Shown here piece after piece: positions 56,449-64,000 of a DNA stretch of 64,000 nucleotides. Position numbers and translations under genes: made by a program. This stretch comes from DATAFF01 sp036257595 (GTDB lineage: Bacteria > Pseudomonadota > Alphaproteobacteria > Rhizobiales > Aestuariivirgaceae): assembly GCA_036257595.1 (NCBI GenBank), contig DATAFF010000024.1, positions 1 through 64,000 on the forward strand, read 5' to 3'. Positions within the stretch are counted from its first letter, which is position 1; each line of letters starts with the position of its first letter. The notes beneath the pieces were generated by a model. That model saw only the letters and a list, made by a program, of their open reading frames with translations, was not told the DNA's origin and searched no databases.

Positions 56449-57093
56449 ATGAAAATGCAAGGCGAAAGACTGATCCAGGCACCGCAGCAGGATGTGTGGA
56501 TGGCGCTCAACGACCCCCTCGTGCTGAAGCAATGCATCCCTGGCTGCGAGGAGATGAAGAAGGTCTCCGACAACGATTTCTCCGCCACGGTGAAGGCCAA
56601 GGTGGGCCCGGTGAGTCTCACCATGACGGGCGATGTGCATCTCTCCGACCTGAACCCGCCAGTCAGCTACCGCATCACCGGTCAGGGCAAGGGTGGCGCG
56701 GCCGGCTTCGCCAGGGGCGGCGCCGACATCCGCCTCGAGGACAAGGGCGGAGCCACCATGATCGCCTATGACGTCGATGCGCAGGTCGGCGGCAAGCTCG
56801 CCCAGATCGGCAACCGGCTGATCGATTCCACCGCCCGCAAGATGGCCGACGATTTCTTCTCGCGCTTTGTCGCGATCGTCGAGAGCGGCGAGAAGGCAAA
56901 GGCAGAATTGCCACCCGATGGCAGCGCCCCGGTCGCGCCGGCGGCAACCGAGAGGGCCGAGCGGGCCCGCCAGGATGCCGGTGTCGACGAGTTGTCCGAC
57001 ATCCCGACCAACCAGAGCGGCCATCTGGTCCTGTGGCTCATTCTCGCCGCCGTCGCCCTGGCCATCATCTACTATCTGTTCTTCCGCAACTGA
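56449..57093 (+). CDS. CoxG-like SRPBCC protein with C-terminal membrane anchor
   Basis: The 214-residue product starts MKMQGERLIQAPQQDVWMAL. It has NDPLVLKQCIPGCEEMK, typical of CoxG (carbon monoxide dehydrogenase subunit G) in the SRPBCC fold (about residues 1-150). A charged linker leads to a C-terminal helix (about 193-212). CoxG recruits CO dehydrogenase to the membrane. No coxMSL genes are in the window, so the role here is unknown; many xanthine-dehydrogenase-family clusters carry similar proteins. Confidence 0.85.
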   Translation: MKMQGERLIQAPQQDVWMALNDPLVLKQCIPGCEEMKKVSDNDFSATVKAKVGPVSLTMTGDVHLSDLNPPVSYRITGQGKGGAAGFARGGADIRLEDKGGATMIAYDVDAQVGGKLAQIGNRLIDSTARKMADDFFSRFVAIVESGEKAKAELPPDGSAPVAPAATERAERARQDAGVDELSDIPTNQSGHLVLWLILAAVALAIIYYLFFRN

Positions 57094-57162
57094 AAGGACG
57101 GCGCGTTTTGCGCTGTACCGCCCTCGGTTGCCCTGCTGCAGAGCCGGTGACATAAAGGCGCG

Positions 57163-59172
57163 ATGTTCTCCTCCGTCCTCATCGCCAACCGCGGCGAGAT
57201 CGCCTGCCGGATCACACGGACCGCCCACCGTCTCGGCATGCGGGTCATCGCCGTCTATTCCGAGGCCGATGCCGATGCGCTGCATGTCAAGCTCGCCGAC
57301 GAGGCCGTGGCGATCGGCCCGGCAAGCGTGCGCGAGAGCTATCTCCGCCCCGATCGCATTCTCGACGCGGCTGCCCGGACCGGTGCCGAGGCGATTCATC
57401 CCGGCTATGGCTTCATGTCGGAGAACGTCGCCTTCGCCGAAGCTTGCAGCGCTTCCGGCATCGTCTTTGTCGGGCCACCGCCCGATGCCATTCGCGCCAT
57501 GGGCCTGAAGGACGCTGCCAAGGCGCTGATGCGCGACGCCGGCGTGCCGGTGGTGCCGGGTTACCTGGGCGCCGAGCAGGATGGCGATTTCCTGAAGCGC
57601 ATGGCGGCGGAGACCGGCTATCCGGTGCTCGTCAAGGCGGTCGCCGGCGGTGGCGGCAAGGGCATGCGTCTCGTCACCGATCCGGCCGATTTCCTGCCGG
57701 CGCTCGAAGCCTGCCAACGCGAGGCGCAAAGCGCCTTTGGCGACTCGCGGGTGCTGATCGAGCGCTATGTCAGCGCGCCGCGCCATATCGAGATCCAGGT
57801 GTTTGCCGATTCCCGGGGCAACGCCGTCCATCTGTTCGAGCGTGACTGCTCGCTGCAGCGTCGCCACCAAAAGGTCATCGAGGAAGCACCGGCGCCCGGC
57901 ATGACGCCGGAGATGCGCGAAGCGATGGGCAATGCCGCGGTGATGGCCGCCCGGGCGGTCGGTTATCAAGGGGCCGGCACCGTCGAGTTCATTGTCGATT
58001 CAAGCTGCGGTCTGGTGCCCGACGGTTTCTTCTTCATGGAGATGAACACCCGCCTCCAGGTCGAGCATCCGGTCACCGAGGCGATCACCGGCCTCGATCT
58101 CGTCGAACTGCAGTTCAAGGTGGCGGCCGGCGAGCCCCTGCCGATCCGCCAAAGCGATCTGACGCTCACCGGCCATGCGGTCGAGGCGCGACTCTATGCC
58201 GAGGATCCCGATCACGAGTTCCTGCCGCAGGCTGGTCGTCTCCGCCGTCTGTCCTGGCCGGAGGGAATGTCGGCTCTGCGGATCGATACCGGCGTGGAGC
58301 AGGGGGATGTCATCACTCCCCATTATGATCCGATGATTGCCAAGCTGATTGTCCACGCGCCGACGCGCCGCGAAGCCTTGCACGAGCTTGCCAATTCGCT
58401 CGACGGCACGGTGCTGCTCGGCATTCGCAGCAACCGCGCCTTTCTCACCCGGCTGGCCCGCCATCCCGACTTCCTCGCCGGCGCCGTCGACACCGGCTTC
58501 ATCGGCCGCAACCTCGCCGCCTTGGTCACCGGCGCGCTCGATCCGATGCTCCTGGCGGCTGGCGCCGAGGCTTGGCTCCTCCTGAAGGCCGGAATCGGCG
58601 CCAGCGCCGCCGAGGCCGCTCTCAGCGGCTGGGCATTCGCCGGCCTCGGTCGCCGCGACCGCCTTCATCTGATCGTCAATGGCGAGAAGACGTTGGCCGA
58701 CATCACCTGGCTCGGTCCGGCACATCGGCGCTATCACATCCGTCACGGCGAAATGTCGGCGAACCTTGCGGTGGAGGATGTCAGACACGATAGCGGACGC
58801 CTCAGCTTCGTCAGCAGCGCCGGTCCATTCGCCGGTCACATGGCGCTGTCCGAGGGCAGGATCCTGGTGGCGTCGCCGGCGGGCCATATCGAGCTCATCG
58901 AGGAGGATCTGACGGCCCGCGATGCCGAGGCGCTGGCCGGTGGCGCGTCGATCAAGGCGCCGATGCCCGGCAGGATTGTCCGGGTGCTGACCGCCGAGGG
59001 AAAGCAGGTCGCCAAGGGCGAGAGGCTGATCGTGCTCGAAGCCATGAAGATGGAGCACACCCTTGCCGCGCCGCGAGCCGCCACGGTGGACAAGGTGCTG
59101 GTCAGCGAGGGCGAGCAGGTCCAGGATGGCCGGGTGCTGGTCACCCTGACAAGCGACGAGGACTCCGTTTGA
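57163..59172 (+). CDS. mccA: Acyl-CoA carboxylase biotin subunit (3-methylcrotonyl-CoA type)
   Basis: The 669-residue protein has the biotin carboxylase half (LIANRGEIACRITRTAHRLG, KAVAGGGGKGMRL, FMEMNTRLQVEHPVTE), a middle BT-like domain and the biotinyl Lys in EAMKMEH (K629). It is a paralogue of the 15181-17190 gene. EAMKMEH and the overall pattern favour 3-methylcrotonyl-CoA (leucine breakdown), but no mccB, ivd or liuE is adjacent, so geranyl-CoA or another acyl-CoA is possible. Confidence 0.8.
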   Translation: MFSSVLIANRGEIACRITRTAHRLGMRVIAVYSEADADALHVKLADEAVAIGPASVRESYLRPDRILDAAARTGAEAIHPGYGFMSENVAFAEACSASGIVFVGPPPDAIRAMGLKDAAKALMRDAGVPVVPGYLGAEQDGDFLKRMAAETGYPVLVKAVAGGGGKGMRLVTDPADFLPALEACQREAQSAFGDSRVLIERYVSAPRHIEIQVFADSRGNAVHLFERDCSLQRRHQKVIEEAPAPGMTPEMREAMGNAAVMAARAVGYQGAGTVEFIVDSSCGLVPDGFFFMEMNTRLQVEHPVTEAITGLDLVELQFKVAAGEPLPIRQSDLTLTGHAVEARLYAEDPDHEFLPQAGRLRRLSWPEGMSALRIDTGVEQGDVITPHYDPMIAKLIVHAPTRREALHELANSLDGTVLLGIRSNRAFLTRLARHPDFLAGAVDTGFIGRNLAALVTGALDPMLLAAGAEAWLLLKAGIGASAAEAALSGWAFAGLGRRDRLHLIVNGEKTLADITWLGPAHRRYHIRHGEMSANLAVEDVRHDSGRLSFVSSAGPFAGHMALSEGRILVASPAGHIELIEEDLTARDAEALAGGASIKAPMPGRIVRVLTAEGKQVAKGERLIVLEAMKMEHTLAAPRAATVDKVLVSEGEQVQDGRVLVTLTSDEDSV

Positions 59173-59582
59173 CCCTGCACCTGGTGAAGCTTTGTGTCGG
59201 TGTGGTCGAGGTTCCCGAGCTCGCCGACTGGCAGAAGCGGCGCCTCAAGGAGAAGAAACGGGTTTATCATGTCACCCGCATGATGCCGCGCCGCGCCGCC
59301 GAGATTATCGGGAGCGGCTCGATCTATTGGGTAATCCGCGGCCTGATCCTGGTGCGCCAGCGCATCATCGCCATCGAGCCGTTCGTCGATGACGACGAGA
59401 TCGAGCGCTGCAAGCTGGTCTTCGATCCGACCCTGGTTGCCGTCCAGCCGCAGCCCCGCCGGGCTTTTCAGGGCTGGCGCTACCTCGAGGCCGACGACGC
59501 ACCGGCCGACATCAAGGGGTCGGCCGATGCGGCGCTGCCGGCGAAGCTCCGGGCCGAGCTGGCGGCGCTGGGGTTGCTATGA
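59169..59582 (+). CDS. DUF1489 family protein
   Basis: The 137-residue product is read from a TTG at 59169 overlapping the carboxylase stop (TTGA). Family blocks are HLVKLCVGVVEVPEL, YHVTRMMPRRAAEI, SGSIYWVIRGLILVRQRI and AFQGWRYLEADDAP. DUF1489 is an alphaproteobacterial family of unknown function, often beside acyl-CoA carboxylase genes. It overlaps the next gene (ATGA). Confidence 0.88.
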   Translation: MTLHLVKLCVGVVEVPELADWQKRRLKEKKRVYHVTRMMPRRAAEIIGSGSIYWVIRGLILVRQRIIAIEPFVDDDEIERCKLVFDPTLVAVQPQPRRAFQGWRYLEADDAPADIKGSADAALPAKLRAELAALGLL

Positions 59583-60034
59583 CGCCGGCGGTGATCCGCC
59601 CGGTCGCGGGTGAAGATGATCTCGCAGCGGCCTGCCAGCTGCTGCAGCAGTTCTTTCGCGAGGAGCAGTTCGACACTCCGCCCGAGACGGTGGCAAGGCA
59701 CGCCCGGTGCATGCATGAGCTGCCGGATCATTGCCTGATGCTGGTGGCCTGGGCCGACCATCTGCCGGTTGCCGTAACCACCCTGTCGATGAATTTCGGA
59801 ATCGAGTTCGGCTGGCAGGCTGAGATTGGGGATCTCTATGTTGTGCCGGCGGCGCGCGGGCAGGGGCTCGCCTCGCAACTTGTCGAGGAATGCACTGCCT
59901 GGGCACGTCGCAAGGGTGCGAGGTCTCTTGCGGTGACCGTGACCACCCATGGCGCCGACCAGGGCTTGCACAGCTTCTACCGGGCGCTCGACTTCCAGAA
60001 CGACGGCCGGCGCGTGCTGCTGCGCCCGGTCTAG
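59579..60034 (+). CDS. GNAT family N-acetyltransferase
   Basis: The 151-residue protein has the GNAT acetyl-CoA loop in IGDLYVVPAARGQGLASQLV (V-x-x-x-x-R-x-G-x-G) and the C-terminal SFYRALDF. Its substrate is unknown. It is translationally coupled to DUF1489. Its TAG stop lies in a CTAG palindrome that also gives the stop of the convergent panC gene. Confidence 0.88.
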   Translation: MTPAVIRPVAGEDDLAAACQLLQQFFREEQFDTPPETVARHARCMHELPDHCLMLVAWADHLPVAVTTLSMNFGIEFGWQAEIGDLYVVPAARGQGLASQLVEECTAWARRKGARSLAVTVTTHGADQGLHSFYRALDFQNDGRRVLLRPV

Positions 60035-60873
60035 GACGACACTGGAACATTGTCGATGAGGCGGGTGCTGCCGAGCCAGGCGGCAGCGAGCAGGCGCACC
60101 GGATCGCTCTCGGCATGGAGTTCGGCCAGCGTGTCGGCATTGCGCGCTTCGATATAATCGACCCGGAAATCCGATTGCGTCAGGGCGCGGGCTGCTGCCG
60201 CCGCCGCGTGTGCCGGCGCCGTTCCGTTGTGGATGGCGGCAGCCGCGGCTTCGAGCTCCTGGTGAATCAGCGGTGCCCGCGCTCTTTCTTCGCGGCTGAG
60301 ATAGGCATTGCGCGACGACATGGCGAGGCCATCGGTCTCCCGCACCGTCGGCACGGCGATGACCACGCTCGGAATGTCGAGGTCGCCCGCCATTCGTGTG
60401 ACCACCTTCAATTGCTGGTAGTCCTTCTCGCCGAACATGGCGTAGTCGCAGCCGGCCTGGATGAAGAGCTTGGCGACGGCGGTCGTCACACCGTTGAAGA
60501 AATGCGGCCTGAAACGGTCCTCCAGCCCGACTTTCGCCGGTCCCGAAGTCACTACCTCCGTCGCAAACCCTTCCGGATACATTTCCAATGTCGCCGGAGC
60601 GTAGATTATATGAGCGCCAGCCTGCTTCAACTTGCGACGGTCGCCGGCTTCATCGCGCGGATACTTGCCAAGATCTTCGTGAGCTGAGAATTGTTTGGGA
60701 TTGACGAAGATCGTCACCACGACGCGATCGGCAAGCCGCAAGCCGTGCTGCACCAATGCAACATGGCCATCATGCAGCGCCCCCATGGTCGGCACCACAG
60801 CGGTCCGCATCCCCTGCGCCCGCCAGCCGGCAACGGTCCTGCGCAATTGCTCGACGGTGTTGATGGTCTCCAC
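60031..60873 (-). CDS. panC: Pantothenate synthetase
   Basis: PanC joins pantoate and beta-alanine. From GTG 60873 it has 280 residues, the family length, with GGGAG 11 bases upstream; the frame is open well beyond. Signatures are VPTMGALHDGHVALV (HIGH-type), FGEKDYQQL and LAMSSRNAYLS. panB is not adjacent. The 169-bp gap to putA should hold both promoters. Confidence 0.94.
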   Translation of the reverse strand: METINTVEQLRRTVAGWRAQGMRTAVVPTMGALHDGHVALVQHGLRLADRVVVTIFVNPKQFSAHEDLGKYPRDEAGDRRKLKQAGAHIIYAPATLEMYPEGFATEVVTSGPAKVGLEDRFRPHFFNGVTTAVAKLFIQAGCDYAMFGEKDYQQLKVVTRMAGDLDIPSVVIAVPTVRETDGLAMSSRNAYLSREERARAPLIHQELEAAAAAIHNGTAPAHAAAAAARALTQSDFRVDYIEARNADTLAELHAESDPVRLLAAAWLGSTRLIDNVPVSS

Positions 60874-61042
60874 CGAAAGCGATCTCCCGAGACGGACGAA
60901 AAATCGGCCAACCTTCCCTTCTCTCCCTCGTCGAAGCAAACTCTTTCTCGCGGACAACGCTGGTCGCTGTCCGAAGAGTATCGCTTGCATAGGTTGTGGA
61001 AACGGAGCACACCCGTAGTCAATCAATATTCGGGACCAGGAC

Positions 61043-64000
61043 GTGAACCAGCTTCTTCTTCCAGGCCGACAGGCAATCGAAAACAAGCTCTTGGCCGACG
61101 AGGCGGCGACCGTTGCCGAGCTGGTGCGCCGTGCTGCCCTCTCCACTGACCAGGCGGCATCGGTCGACCAGCTTGCCAGAAAGCTTGTGCAGGCGGTGCG
61201 CAAGGGCCGGCGTCAACAAGGCGGCATCGACGAGTTCATGCAGGAATATTCGCTGTCGAGCGAGGAGGGCGTCGTCCTCATGTGCCTTGCCGAGGCGCTG
61301 TTGCGAATTCCCGATGCCGACACCGCCGACAAGCTCATCGCCGACAAGATCGGCGGTCGCGACTGGAGCCGGCATCTCGGCCAGTCGGAGTCGCTCTTCG
61401 TCAATGCTTCTGCCTGGGGTCTGATGCTCACCGGGCGCATGATCGAGCTGGGGGACGATACCAAGACCGATTTTGCGAGCTATCTGCGCCGCCTGGTGTC
61501 GCGCTCCGGCGAGCCGATCATCCGCCAGGCCATGCGTCAGGCCATGCGCATCATGGGCAAGCAATTCGTCATGGGGCGCACCATTGCCGAGGCGCTCCAG
61601 GTCGCTGCCCCGCTCGAGCGTGACGGCTACCGCTTCTCCTACGACATGCTGGGCGAGGCGGCGATGACCATGGCGGACGCCGATCGCTATTTGGCGAGCT
61701 ACCGCGACGCCCTCGACGCCGTCGCTGCGGCGGCCGGCAGGAGCGAGGCCGGCGACGTCTTTGCCCGCCCTTCGATCTCCGTCAAGCTTTCGGCGCTCCA
61801 TCCCCGCTATGCCGAGAAACAGCGTCTGCGGGTTCTTCATGAGCTCCTGCCGCGGGTCGAGGATCTTGCGGTCAGGGCCCGTTCCGGCAATCTCGGCTTC
61901 ACCATCGACGCCGAGGAGGCCGACCGGCTCGATCTCTCGCTCGAGCTGTTCGGGCGTCTGGCGACGGCCCCCTCGCTTGCCGGGTGGGACGGGCTTGGCC
62001 TGGCCGTCCAGGCTTATTCCAAGCGGGCTTACCCCGCCATCGAATGGTTGGCCGAGCTTGCCGCCGCCACCTCTCGTCGCCTCCCGGTCAGGCTGGTCAA
62101 GGGCGCCTATTGGGACACCGAGATCAAACGCGCCCAGGATGCCGGCTATGACGGCTATCCGCTGTTCACCCGCAAGGTCTCGACTGACGTTTCCTATCTC
62201 GCCTGCGCCAGGCTCATGCTCGAGCGCCGCGACGTGTTCTATCCCCAATTCGCCACCCACAACGCCCACACGGTCGCCGCCATCGCGGTGCTGGCCGGCA
62301 ACGACCGGCGCTTCGAGTTCCAGCGCCTCCACGGCATGGGCCAGGCGCTTTATGGCGAGATCGTCGGTCCGCAGGGAATGAACCAGCCCTGCCGGATCTA
62401 TGCCCCCGTCGGCAGCCATGAGGATCTGCTCGCCTATCTGGTGCGGCGACTCCTGGAGAATGGCGCCAACACCTCCTTCGTGAACCGGCTGGCCGACGAC
62501 AACGCGCCGCTCCATGAGATCGTCGCCGACCCGGTCGAGCAGGTGAAGCGGCTCCCGTCGATCCCGCATCAGCGCATCCCCCTGCCGAGCGCCATCTTTG
62601 CCCCGCGCCGCAACAGCCGCGGCTTGCCTCTCTGGGATCATCTGACCCGCGATCGACTGACCGATGCCATCGCCAAGCTCGCCAAATCCGATCGGCCGAT
62701 GGCTGGGCCGCTGGTCGCCGGCGAGGCGATGCCGGGCATGGCGCGGCGCCGGGTCACCTCCCCCTATGACCGTTCCGTGGTGGTGGGCGAAGCCGCCGAA
62801 GCCAATGAGGCCGCTGTGGAGGCCGCTCTTGTCGCCACCACCACCGCCGCCGCCGACTGGGACAGGCGTGGCGGTCCGGCACGCGCGGCGCTCCTCGAGG
62901 CCGCCTCCGACCTCTATGAGCAGGATACCGACCGGCTGGTCGGCCTGCTGGTGCGCGAGGCCGGCAAGACCTTGGAAAACGCCATGGCTGACCTTCGGGA
63001 AGCGGTCGATTTCCTACGCTACTATGCCCAGCAGGCCCGCGCCCAGTTCGGCGGGCCGATGCTGCTCCCCGGCCCGACCGGCGAGCGCAACCAGCTGAGC
63101 CTTGCCGGTCGCGGGGTCTTCGCCTGCATCAGCCCGTGGAACTTTCCCCTGGCGATCTTCACCGGCCAGGTGGCTGCCGCCCTTGCCGCCGGCAATGCGG
63201 TGATTGCCAAGCCGGCAGAGCAGACGCCGCTCATCGCCCACCGGGCCGTGACCCTGCTGCACAATGCCGGCATCCCGCCCGAGGCCTTGGCCCTTCTTCC
63301 CGGCGATGGCGGCCGCATCGGTCGCCAGCTCCTTGCCGACCCGCGGATCAACGGCGTTGTCTTCACCGGCTCGAACGAGACCGCCAATCTTATCAACCGT
63401 GCGCTCGCTGAGCGTCGTGGCCCGATCATTCCCCTCATTGCCGAGACCGGCGGCATGAATGCGATGATCGTCGATTCCTCGGCCTTGCCGGAGCAGGCGG
63501 TGCGTGACGTGCTGTCCTCCGCCTTCGACAGCGCCGGTCAGCGCTGCTCCGCCGCCCGCATCCTGTTCGTCCAGGAAGACATCGCCGACCGGCTCGTGCC
63601 CATGCTGGCCGGTGCGATGCACGAGCTCGCGGTCGGCAATCCCCTCGACTATTCGACCGATGTCGGGCCGGTGATCGACGAGGAGGCGCGGGTGGCGCTC
63701 GAGGCCCATAAGACGCGGATGCGCGCCTCATACCGCACCATCGCCGATCTGATCCTGGCGCCGGAGTGCGAACGGGGCACTTTTGTTGCACCTGCTGCCT
63801 TTGAGCTGCCGCGTCTGGACATACTGGAGCGGGAGGTGTTCGGGCCTATCCTGCACGTCATCCGCTATCGCGCCGACCGGCTGGCCGAGGTCTGCGACGC
63901 CATCAACCGAACCGGCTACGGGTTGACGCTCGGCCTCCATACGCGGATCGAGTCGACCGTCGAGGAGGTGCGCAGCCGGGTGCGGGTGGGCAACATCTAC
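61043..64000 (+). CDS. putA: Bifunctional proline dehydrogenase/P5C dehydrogenase, 3' end missing
   Basis: PutA oxidises proline to glutamate in two channelled steps. From GTG 61043 the frame is open for 986 codons to the window edge; perhaps 15-70 residues are missing. There is no ribbon-helix-helix N-terminus, so this is a short, non-regulatory PutA. The FAD-dependent half has RLVKGAYWDTEIKRAQ and FATHNAHTVAAI. The dehydrogenase half has FACISPWNFPLAIFTGQVAA, the Glu in AETGGMN (E801) and the catalytic Cys in AGQRCSAARIL (C835). A separate regulator such as PutR would be expected elsewhere. Confidence 0.95.
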   Translation, partial: MNQLLLPGRQAIENKLLADEAATVAELVRRAALSTDQAASVDQLARKLVQAVRKGRRQQGGIDEFMQEYSLSSEEGVVLMCLAEALLRIPDADTADKLIADKIGGRDWSRHLGQSESLFVNASAWGLMLTGRMIELGDDTKTDFASYLRRLVSRSGEPIIRQAMRQAMRIMGKQFVMGRTIAEALQVAAPLERDGYRFSYDMLGEAAMTMADADRYLASYRDALDAVAAAAGRSEAGDVFARPSISVKLSALHPRYAEKQRLRVLHELLPRVEDLAVRARSGNLGFTIDAEEADRLDLSLELFGRLATAPSLAGWDGLGLAVQAYSKRAYPAIEWLAELAAATSRRLPVRLVKGAYWDTEIKRAQDAGYDGYPLFTRKVSTDVSYLACARLMLERRDVFYPQFATHNAHTVAAIAVLAGNDRRFEFQRLHGMGQALYGEIVGPQGMNQPCRIYAPVGSHEDLLAYLVRRLLENGANTSFVNRLADDNAPLHEIVADPVEQVKRLPSIPHQRIPLPSAIFAPRRNSRGLPLWDHLTRDRLTDAIAKLAKSDRPMAGPLVAGEAMPGMARRRVTSPYDRSVVVGEAAEANEAAVEAALVATTTAAADWDRRGGPARAALLEAASDLYEQDTDRLVGLLVREAGKTLENAMADLREAVDFLRYYAQQARAQFGGPMLLPGPTGERNQLSLAGRGVFACISPWNFPLAIFTGQVAAALAAGNAVIAKPAEQTPLIAHRAVTLLHNAGIPPEALALLPGDGGRIGRQLLADPRINGVVFTGSNETANLINRALAERRGPIIPLIAETGGMNAMIVDSSALPEQAVRDVLSSAFDSAGQRCSAARILFVQEDIADRLVPMLAGAMHELAVGNPLDYSTDVGPVIDEEARVALEAHKTRMRASYRTIADLILAPECERGTFVAPAAFELPRLDILEREVFGPILHVIRYRADRLAEVCDAINRTGYGLTLGLHTRIESTVEEVRSRVRVGNIY

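Overview
The window is one chromosomal stretch of a high-G+C alphaproteobacterium, most likely of the order Hyphomicrobiales (Rhizobiales). The grounds are gene order (pyrH-frr-uppS-cdsA-dxr-rseP-bamA; gltA-gltX-comEC-lexA-moeA-moaC-trpC-trpD-trpG-trpE-ppiD; tpiA-secG-pyrG; coaD-ppi-ppi-queA-tgt), small alphaproteobacterial families (DUF1467, DUF1489, DUF3008), and an SOS operator of the alphaproteobacterial GTTC-N7-GTTC type in front of lexA. It is almost all core genome: I see no phage, IS element, CRISPR array, rRNA or tRNA.

Layout. 1-2.7 kb: the start of a porin gene, then a three-gene envelope cluster (OmpA-like protein with a long Pro-rich linker, a 49-residue membrane peptide, a membrane-anchored helix-hairpin-helix protein). 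2.7-11.2 kb: lytic transglycosylase, dapA, smpB, a NYN-domain protein, folK, rpoZ, the RSH (p)ppGpp enzyme and acpS. 11.3-18.1 kb: lepB-rnc-era-recO, with overlapping or tightly spaced genes, running into a propionyl-CoA group (methylmalonyl-CoA epimerase, DUF1467, biotin carboxylase/carrier subunit), a lipoprotein and acylphosphatase. 18.6-27.5 kb: leuD, pyrH, frr, uppS, cdsA, dxr, rseP, bamA, fabZ. 27.6-41.7 kb, mostly minus strand: citrate synthase, glutamyl-tRNA synthetase, lexA, molybdenum-cofactor genes, the trp genes and ppiD, with comEC on the plus strand. 41.8-48 kb: tpiA, secG, pyrG, two poorly known proteins and enolase. 48-60 kb: uvrA, an orphan ABC ATPase, a LysE-type exporter, coaD, two cyclophilins, the queuosine genes queA and tgt, a CoxG-like protein, a second biotin carboxylase subunit, DUF1489 and a GNAT acetyltransferase. 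60-64 kb: panC and the start of putA, which runs off the window.

Three things stand out. (1) Two syntenic blocks are intact except for their lipopolysaccharide genes: lpxD, lpxA, lpxI and lpxB are missing from bamA-fabZ-gltA, and kdsA is missing between pyrG and eno, although porin, OmpA-like and BamA genes show that an outer membrane exists. This suggests loss of lipid A/Kdo synthesis, or its relocation. (2) Arrays of a degenerate heptamer (TAGGCAG) sit at gene 3' ends, in most cases directly on the stop codon, in a fixed sense polarity. Because the period is 7, three units give a TAG in all three frames. A second heptamer (TAGCGAA) does the same before acpS, around a palindromic REP element. 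(3) The tRNA-guanine transglycosylase has lost three of its four zinc ligands.

Starts were chosen from ribosome binding sites, overlaps and family lengths. Synteny statements come from memory of related genomes and were not searched.
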